In this document: positions 33,474 through 40,393 of the stretch, one piece after another
How positions within the stretch are numbered: position 1 is the stretch's first letter
Layout: the number at the start of each line of letters is the position of its first letter
Assembly: GCA_025765615.1 (NCBI GenBank)
Contig: JAIVFJ010000445.1
Span: forward strand, 1 to 40,393
DNA: 40,393 nt
DNA from: Zopfochytrium polystomum
Taxonomy: Eukaryota; Chytridiomycota; Chytridiomycetes; Chytridiales; Chytridiaceae
Direction of reading: 5' to 3'
Made by a program: the position numbers and the translations under genes
The notes under the pieces: generated by a model
Databases searched by the model: none
What the model was told of the DNA's origin: nothing
The model's input: the letters and a program-made list of their open reading frames with translations, nothing else

Positions 33474-34949
33474 GTGGATCTAGGACAAAGCGGGGTTATA
33501 GAAACTTTAGATCTGCTGGGTGATCGCGACCAAGATTCAGTGGAAATGACCGGGTGAGAGACTGAAGACGGTGGGATGTGATGCCACGCCGGCGACGCGT
33601 TCACGCTCTACTAGCAGTTCATCCATTCAACCGCGAATTCGCTTTTGCACGGGAGAATTGCCACGTCGTCGTTGGACAGCTGGTCAACCAATCGTAATCC
33701 GACATGTCCTCGCAGCGCAGCCGCCACTACCAGATGCAACACCCGCCTCCACACCGCCGTCTTCATCAGCGCCGGCGCCGTTGCCGCCGCCGTTGTCACT
33801 CGCGAGGCTGTGTCGGCGGCCCCGCCGATCGCGCCGGCGTGATCTGCGGCCTCGTGAAAGCCGTCAAAGCGGCCATCGCGCGACGCCCACAAACACAAAC
33901 CACGCACAAACACACGCACACACACACACACGCACATTCGATTTCAACAACGACAGCACCGACTCACCACAATCACCACGCGCGCGTCTGCTTCTGCTGC
34001 TTCTGATGCCGCTGCTGTTGGTCACGGTCGGGTGAAGGACGAATAGGAGGCCACACGATCTGGGAGGGTCGTCGGTTCGGCCGCCAGACTTCTTCCAGCA
34101 GTCCTTTTTTTTTTCAAAATTTTCTAACCCAACGTCGTTTTCTGCTTCCTTTGCGACGGCGAAAGTCCCGTCCCTTCTCAGCCGTCACTTCAAACATGAG
34201 AGAGTCTAAATCTCGCTTAAACGAGACAGCTTCTTTTCACGTTCTATGAGAAATCAACAGGTGAAATACTCTGAGAGCGTTACGTCTCGCGTGGGCTTTG
34301 GGAGAGTCTTTACCGTTCTCACACGGCCGATTTCCGGCGCAGAAACGGATATTTGTCGGCCTCGGCCAGCACTGGAAACTCCAACGGCCTGGGTAACCAC
34401 CTTGGTTGCATCTGGGACTCTTCAAAGAGGTTGAAACCGTTTCCGTAACCATCGACAGTGCTGTCACGGCAGTGAGTCTGCCTTTTCTATCTCGATCAAT
34501 TTAGTGTCCCAGCCTCTCGCAGATACTTTCGATCGCATCCCTTTGAGCGCAGTCCTTCAGAGAGCGGCATTGACTTCCTCTTGAGCAATATTATTGCCAG
34601 TGCTCGCAACGGAAGACAAGTTTGGTTTGTGATTGGGAACCTTTTGTTTGGTGGGCGACGACAGTCACCGTGTGCGCTCGTTTGTTTATTTGATCTAAGT
34701 TGACGCTGAGCGATTATTCTATTCCCTCATTGAGCATATCTCGTTCAAAGAAGCTGGGGTGCGCATCATAATCGGAATTTCTCTACAAAGGCTTTGTCGC
34801 AGCTGCAACTGCGCGAAAATCTGCACCAGCAGATGCGGCGCGGTACAGGTCCATGTTGCTTTCGGTGGCAACTCGGCTGCAGCCCAGCTGTCAGGAGGGT
34901 TGTGGTCGTTCTTCACCATTTGACAAACTGGCAAGCACAATCAAGATCC
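33474..34949. other. Intergenic region between divergent COPI and ICT1 genes, with one short GC3-rich frame
   Basis: Mostly without recognisable genes. At 33738-33842 (+) a frame reads NTRLHTAVFISAGAVAAAVV then TREAVSAAPPIAPA and stops. Nearly all its third positions are C or G, like the high-GC3 genes here, and it has a single hydrophobic segment. No in-frame ATG close by gives a sensible start; an ATG at 33704 (MSSQRSRHYQM) is in another frame. A (CA)n run follows at 33905-33940. The rest (34040-34949) shows nothing. Confidence 0.4.
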
Positions 34950-35937
34950 ATGCGGCCCTTCACAAGTCTCCAGACGCCCGCCGCCGCCTCGCGAATGGGG
35001 TTGCGGTTCTCGGCTGGCCGGTTCGTTTCGTCAGCCAGCCGTCCGCCGCCACCATCGTCAAAGCCGCACATTGCCGCATTCCTCGGATCGCTTTCGCCAG
35101 CGCGCATCCCCAGAGGTGAGGAAATTAGAGAGTGTCGGCAGCCGTGCCCCATGTTCTCGGACTTGCCGCCGTGCTGACTGCTTGCCAACTCATTATGCCC
35201 CCAAGAGAATATGGAACAATCCTTTTCGCGCAGTAGTGGGCCTGGTGGACAGAATGTGAACAAGGGTATTACAATGGCTGGATGATGCGGGACCAACGCT
35301 CAACCGAACCGTGACACCTCAAATAAGTCAATACGAAGGTTGAAGTTCGATTCTCCCTTGACGACGCGAAATGGATTCCGCCAGAAGTTCGGGAGCGTAT
35401 GAGAATCATGGTGAGGTTTATATCTTATTTTGCAACCAAGGCTTACACCGGTCTAAGCCTGGTGCTCGTGTCAGCAAGGATGGCCAGGCAAGGAATTGTC
35501 ATGAACGCTTCTTGACCAGCTTAAACTTGACTCTTCATACAAAAAAGTACATTGTCACATCGGACCGGCACAGAACGCAATCCCAGAACGTGGACGACTG
35601 CTTCGCAAAGCTATTTGCCAAGATTGTCGAGGCGGGTGAAATCGAAAACCCTAAGGAGACATCTGAGGAGACCGTGAAGCGCATTCAGAAATTGTGAGAC
35701 CCGGTCCGCTCCCAGCTGTGGCTCTTCAGCATAGACTCGTTCCTTTCCACTACCATTCACTTCCCTCACCTCGCCCTCGCTTCCACTTCGTGAGCCCCAT
35801 TGGCTTATCTTCGTCATCCCTCTACTTCCAGCAAAGCGGTCGAGAAGGAGATGCGGCACGCAGACAAGCGCAAAAGATCTTCTGTAAAGGCAAGCCGGCA
35901 GAGCGGGGGGTGGCGAGATAAAGGTGGAGACTACTGA
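34950..35937 (+). CDS. Mitochondrial GGQ peptidyl-tRNA hydrolase, ICT1/mL62 type
   Basis: Five exons (34950-35115, 35206-35265, 35328-35410, 35548-35693, 35832-35937) give 186 residues in one frame. Exon 1 is a mitochondrial presequence (MRPFTSLQTPAAASRMGLRF, rich in Arg/Ser with no acids). The 60-nt exon 2 carries SRSSGPGGQNVNK, the GGQ catalytic motif of class-I release factors. Next come VNTKVEVRFSLDDAKWIPPE and RMRIM/YIVTSDRHRTQSQNV, as in ICT1. The C-terminus KEMRHADKRKRSSVKASRQ is the basic tail that senses empty mRNA channels in ICT1/ArfB. The protein lacks codon-recognition domains, so it should release stalled mitochondrial ribosomes and may be the large-subunit protein mL62. Pth4 of yeasts is the related fungal name. 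Confidence 0.9.
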
Positions 35938-36170
35938 TGGATTGGCTGGCATCTGGTATTGTTGGAGCTGTCAAGCTTGTGCTGTGCAGGAAGAGGGGAG
36001 AAGATCGTTCACCACTGCAAAAACATAATTATGGCACAGATCGATTAAATACAGGAAGGAAAATTTCTTTTTTGGCGGGGCAGCACCGACAGGGCAGGCA
36101 CCGCCAGCAGCAGCGAATAACACCCAAGACGCAGCAGCAGAGGTAGCCGCGGTGGAGCAGCAAGGGCAGC

Positions 36171-38289
36171 ATGGCGGCCCCAGTGGATGAAAACAACGGA
36201 TGGCAGGTGTGTGCTTGCGTGCGTCTATTTCGTTGTCGCCAAGCAAGTGCGCGTTCGGCGTTGTGAGGTTGAGGAGCGCAATGGCGCAGCGGAACGATCA
36301 TGCCGTTTCTGCGCACGCAGAGGATGTCCGACAACAGAGGATCTGAGGATCGGGCTCGGTTCAGTGCAGATTTCTCGCGACACCAAGCGATTTGCGCTGC
36401 GATCCTCTGATCGTCCATTTTCGTGTTGTGCACATGAAACGGTCACCTCCGATTCGCACCGATCTCTTGTCTTCACTGCGCGATCGATTGCGCTGGCCGT
36501 GACCCATCGCGTACCATGCATATGGTTTTCAGTTTTCAGCGCGCCTCGCTTCCTCTTCAATTTTCGTGAACATCGCGAACCTGATTTCCTTTTCGTCCAG
36601 TTTCGTCAGTGCTTCGGTGACAAGGGCGAGGTTGAGGACATCACTGAAGGTGAACCGATTGTTTCGCATCCTCGATGTCCTTACCCATCCGTTGGCAGCC
36701 GACATCATCTCTGCCGTTGAATTCGACCACACGGGCGACTATCTGGCAACTGGTGACAAGGGTGGTCGCGTCGTCTTGTTCGAACGGAACGAAGGAGTAA
36801 GTGGAAGCACTGTTGCTACCATTGAACACTTACGCTGTTCCTTTAGCGAAAAGGATGCGAGTACAAGTTCTACACCGAGTTCCAATCACACGAGCCGGAA
36901 TTCGACTACCTGAAGAGCTTGGAAATCGAGGAAAAGATCAACAAGATCCGGTGGTGCAAGCGACAAAACGCTGCGCACTTTCTCCTGTCAACAAACGGTA
37001 ATATTTTAAATTGCTTATAATTTGCAGCTCACGTCTAATTGTTTGCCAGACAAAACAATCAAGCTGTGGAAGGTGTTTGAAAAGTCCATCAAGGTTGTCG
37101 CCGAGAACAACATTCCAGATGGAGTCAACCCAACTGGCCCTATCACTTTGTCCTCTCTGAAGCTTCCAAGGCTGATTCTCCACGATACCATGATTGCTGC
37201 TGTTCCACGAAAAATCTATCAAAACGCCCACGCGTACCATATCAATTCTATTTCAGTCAACTCCGACGGGGAAACCTATTTATCAGCGGATGACTTGCGG
37301 ATCAACCTGTGGAATCTAAACATTTCTGACCAAAGCTTCAGTTAGGAATCTTTGCTCATTTGTGGTTTTGGTGCTTTGAGTTCTGACTGCCTGTTGTTGC
37401 CACCAACAGACATTGTCGACATTAAGCCAGTAAATATGGAGGAGCTCACTGAAGTCATCACAGCTGCTGAGTTCCATCCACTCGACTGCAACATTTTAAT
37501 GTACAGCAGCAGCAAGGGCAACATCAAACTTGGGGACCTTCGTGAGGCAGCACTTTGCGATAGACACTCCAAAGGTATTAGAATTTGAATTTATCATTCA
37601 TGCAATAACAGCAAATGGTTCAATTGCCCATTTCAGTCTTTGAAGAGGAAGAGGATCCCTCCACCAAATCCTTCTTTTCAGAAATCATATCCTCCATTTC
37701 TGACCTCAAGTTCAGCCATGATGGTCGCTACATTTTATCTCGTGACTATTTGACTCTGAAAGTCTGGGACATCAATATGGAGTCAAAGCCAGTGGAAACC
37801 ATAAGCATTCATGAGCACTTGCGAAACAAGCTCTGTGATCTCTATGAGAATGATTGCATCTTTGATAAGTTTGAGGGCACATTTAGTGGCGATGGATCGT
37901 GAGTTCAGTGCTTTTGCAAATGAACAACTGATCTGACGGCAATGTATCCCTTTCAGGCATGTGCTCACAGGCTCTTACAGCAACTTCTTCCAAATTCATG
38001 GACTTCAGAGCAAGACCAACACAATCTTGCAGGCTGACAAGAGCGCTTTTAAAGCAAAGAAGGTTGCCGCAAAGAGCAAAATGGCCGCTCGGCGGGGCGT
38101 TTTGAGGCGGGATGAGTACTTCAACGCCGACAACTTGGACTATTCCAAAAAGATCCTGCACGCATCATGGCACCCGAGGGAAAACGTAAGTTTGCACAAT
38201 ATATCCTGAAATGCTAAAGCTACTGTTCTCTATCAAACAAGACGATCGCCCTGGCTGCCACAAACAACCTCTTCATCTTCCAGCAGTGA
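36171..38289 (+). CDS. CDC55: Protein phosphatase 2A regulatory subunit B55 (Cdc55/PPP2R2)
   Basis: Nine exons (36171-36206, 36601-36649, 36699-36796, 36847-36997, 37050-37340, 37410-37574, 37637-37898, 37957-38185, 38242-38289) give 442 residues, the usual B55 length. The WD40 propeller opens [20 protein letters not shown] and [12 protein letters not shown], followed by [20 protein letters not shown], the B55 signature. Further blocks are DKTIKLWKV, the hairpin arm text [89 protein letters not shown] and the end [16 protein letters not shown]55 directs PP2A to substrates in mitotic exit and cell polarity. Intron 1 is 394 nt, far longer than the other introns (49-69 nt), and follows a 12-codon first exon, so it may hold regulatory sequence. 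Two residues often conserved differ in ways typical of early fungi; nothing is missing. Confidence 0.96.
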
Positions 38290-39044
38290 TAGAAGAAGTT
38301 CGTGGCTCGCGTGTGCTGTATTTGCAGAATCCGCTTCGTTTCCACTCCATTTTTCTTTTCTTGTCTTCTTGGGGAAATTCAACACCATCGTTGTGGCTCT
38401 TGTAAGACATTCTCTTTTCAGTGTGAACTAGGGATGTGCAGCTGTTAAGTCAATAGGCTCAGCCACACCCTCATCCGCATCATCCTACCTCCACTATCCT
38501 TGCTTTTGTGCTTTTATAATACCGTTATGTGATTGTTGACAGGTGCTGCAGGAGGTGTTGAATTATGCTGATGGTGGTTTTCTCTTTGTATTTCCTTCCT
38601 TTTGGCTGAGACTTTGTCTAATTTGAGTAGTGATTTCGAATGGAATGCGATGGAAGGCAGCGAATAACTTGTCTTGTAACAGAGTGTACAGGTCGAAGCT
38701 CTGTTGTGAAGTGTGCAGCTATGAATGAGCTGACTATCAAGCTGGGCTATTTATATCTGGAGGGTTTGTCTCACTTGGCGCAGTGGAAGTTGTTATGAAT
38801 CAACTTATGGAACTTTCTTTGCCTTTCTGACTTGTCTTGTCGGTATTATTGGTCTCATTGGTATAATTGTATTATTAATTGTTCTTTCTGGAATTCCTTT
38901 GAGTCTTGAGAAGGAAGACTCTCAAAAGGTATACAAGGGGGGATGGGGGACCTGTCCCATCCCTCAAGTGAATTATTGTTTACAATACAATCATCGCTCC
39001 TCTTAGCTCCTTGTCCTGTCCTGCCCTGTTCCTGACAGATGTGA

Positions 39045-39115
39045 TTGTGGGGACAGGCGCAGAGTGCCTGTCTCTCGCCCATTTGCTGTGCCACTTGCCT
39101 GATGAAGGGGATACC
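39045..39115. repeat. Diverged repeat, copy 1, with GACAGGC/GCCTGTC hairpin
   Basis: GACAGGC (39052-39058) and GCCTGTC (39066-39072) form a 7-bp inverted repeat. The following sequence (CGCCCATTTGCTGTGCCA, then TGATGAAGGGG) resembles that after the second copy at 40110. Confidence 0.6.
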
Positions 39116-40104
39116 TTGCAGGCAACAGTGGAGTTTGCAACTGTGCCTCCTACCGTTATCATGTCGATTCGCTGACTGGCAATAATATGCTCACTCTTCA
39201 AAAACCTGTTCAACAAAACAACTATGATAAGCAACACATCAAGCTGGCCAATCAAAGCGACAAAGACTCAGCTACTACACAGAGAAATCACCACACCAAC
39301 TCTTACTATCCTGGTTATCTGCCTCTTCATATTGATTGAACAACAAACAGCAGGGCCCAAAAACCAACTGGATCCATCAACTTATAATCAATCTGCTAGG
39401 TGTTTTGCTCTTCTCTTTTGATATGCATCAAAGTAACTGCCTTTATCCTCTCAACATACAGCCACGCAGTCAGTCCTGTAACTCATTTCTAAATGCTTCG
39501 AGTCGGCAATATTCCTCTGCACATTCTTTCAGGATTCATCATTCTGTGAACAATACAGACATTTCAGTTTTTTGAGACCTGCACCACTAACAACTGCCAC
39601 TGTGCCCTTTTAATAATACTTACTCATTTTCAACAGGGCACAACAAATTAGGGATTAATGATATGGTGTTTTGCTCACCTATCAACCCATGGAGTCGGCA
39701 GTTCAATTTCTGGATTCCCTGATACAATTATCACCGACATGGCCACCTTTTGAGATCAGAGTGTTTTCAACCACACTGCAACTCTCACCATCAAACATAT
39801 TTGTGTTTGGGATGACCAATAGCTATCCAACTCAGCCAAGGACAAACACAAGACCGACAGAAGCCAAGATCAACCTCCACCACCACCACCACCTTCAGTA
39901 GTGTACACCACAGCAGCCCATTCCATCAACGTCCAGTGTAGGGGAAACTACAACTGAACGCTAAACTGGGACTCACACACCGTGACTACTATCTACCGGT
40001 ATGGCGGCAGCGCTCGCCTAAGTAGAAGGAATTGGTCATCCCCTCTACACTCTACTCATCCTGGACAGACAGATATCGGAGGTGAAGCAGTCTGTCTACA
40101 GAGG

Positions 40105-40170
40105 CAGCTGACAGGCAGGAACTGCCTGTCCCTTTCCCTGTGCAGCCCGCTGGTCCCATGAAGGGATTGA
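40105..40170. repeat. Diverged repeat, copy 2, with ACAGGCAG/CTGCCTGT hairpin
   Basis: ACAGGCAG (40111-40118), a 3-nt loop, then CTGCCTGT (40122-40129): a perfect 8-bp stem. The downstream text CCCTGTGCAGCC...CATGAAGGG parallels copy 1. Confidence 0.6.
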
Positions 40171-40256
40171 AGTCCGTTTATGCAGGTGCTGTTGGTGATT
40201 GCGCCTGGCGTGTCAGAAGGGCACCAACAGACTTGAGTCGGCGTGGAGCGATAAAG

Positions 40257-40393
40257 CTTGTTTAGAGAGGTGAGCCCTTCTCTTGTTAAGAGCGAAGCGC
40301 CCTTTGTTGCCAAAGTAGATGGAGAGCCGATGCTCTCAGACAGATTGGTCTTGTTTAGAGTGCAGAGCACACCCTTTTCTTGTAAGAGCGAAG
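40257..40393. repeat. Imperfect direct repeat of about 43 bp, period 93 bp, running off the window
   Basis: CTTGTTTAGAGAGGTGAGC...CTCTTGTTAAGAGCGAAG at 40257-40297 recurs as CTTGTTTAGAGTGCAGAGC...TTCTTGTAAGAGCGAAG at 40350-40393. The second copy touches the window end, so a longer tandem array may continue to the right. Confidence 0.75.

Larger units (their letters stand above)
38290..40393. other. Gene-poor, AT-richer right end with diverged repeats
   Basis: No gene or conserved domain was found in 2.1 kb. Two minus-strand open frames (38980-39255 and 40056-40370) share short similar text (RDRHSAPV versus RDRQFLPV) because the DNA is repeated. The composition shifts to lower GC after the CDC55 stop. 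This may be a remnant of a transposable element or the edge of a repeat-rich domain; no terminal repeats, transposase or reverse transcriptase motifs are visible. Confidence 0.5.

Overview
This is nuclear DNA from a eukaryote, most likely a zoosporic (chytrid-type) fungus. Nearly every gene is broken by short introns of about 43-195 nt with GT...AG ends, often with a CTAAC/CTAAAC-like branch site. The gene set is fungal: an APSES/KilA-N DNA-binding protein, a WSC-domain secreted protein, a fungal-type PIG-L deacetylase, Utp22/Nrap, COPI beta-prime, ICT1 and PP2A B55. Two paralogous proteins carry Trp-Trp ankyrin-like repeats of a kind I associate with chytrid genomes. The phylum is inference. 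No rRNA, tRNA, CRISPR, operon or bacterial gene was found.

Layout, left to right. (1) 1-1175, minus: 3' truncated PIG-L deacetylase with a signal peptide. (2) 3187-5682, plus: protein with an APSES domain at its extreme C-terminus. (3) 5762-10141, minus, convergent with the APSES gene: Utp22/Nrap (human NOL6), nine exons. (4) 10854-13680, minus: secreted double-WSC protein with a long Ser/Thr stalk and a new-looking Cys-containing tail domain. (5) 13681-15752: microsatellite-rich gap. (6) 15753-17825, plus: Baeyer-Villiger-type flavin monooxygenase with a C-terminal hydrophobic tail. (7) 18237-18409, minus: orphan coding-like exon beside a 10-bp tandem repeat. (8) 18611-19387, minus: F420/NADP-type oxidoreductase. 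(9) 21046-26295: a locally duplicated family with two intact Trp-Trp repeat genes, a truncated third copy and a co-duplicated upstream block. (10) 26901-29251, plus: M3-type zinc oligopeptidase with a probable organelle leader. (11) 29732-33473, minus: COPI beta-prime, whose first coding exon is only the ATG. (12) 34950-35937, plus: ICT1/mL62-type GGQ peptidyl-tRNA hydrolase. (13) 36171-38289, plus: PP2A regulatory subunit B55. (14) 38290-40393: no gene, with diverged repeats.

Most genes are unrelated housekeeping functions: ribosome biogenesis, COPI coat, mitochondrial ribosome rescue and a phosphatase subunit. The accessory part is 9.6-29 kb, which holds the secreted WSC protein, redox enzymes and repeat proteins. 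It also has most of the microsatellites and all of the local duplication. The most interesting signals are the duplicated Trp-Trp repeat locus, the sense-strand poly(T) tracts inside introns (T46 fused to a 5' splice site, and two T22 tracts in one gene), the ATG-only exon, and the diverged repeat family at the right end. Splice sites were read by eye from consensus, frame continuity and family similarity; none is supported by RNA data here.
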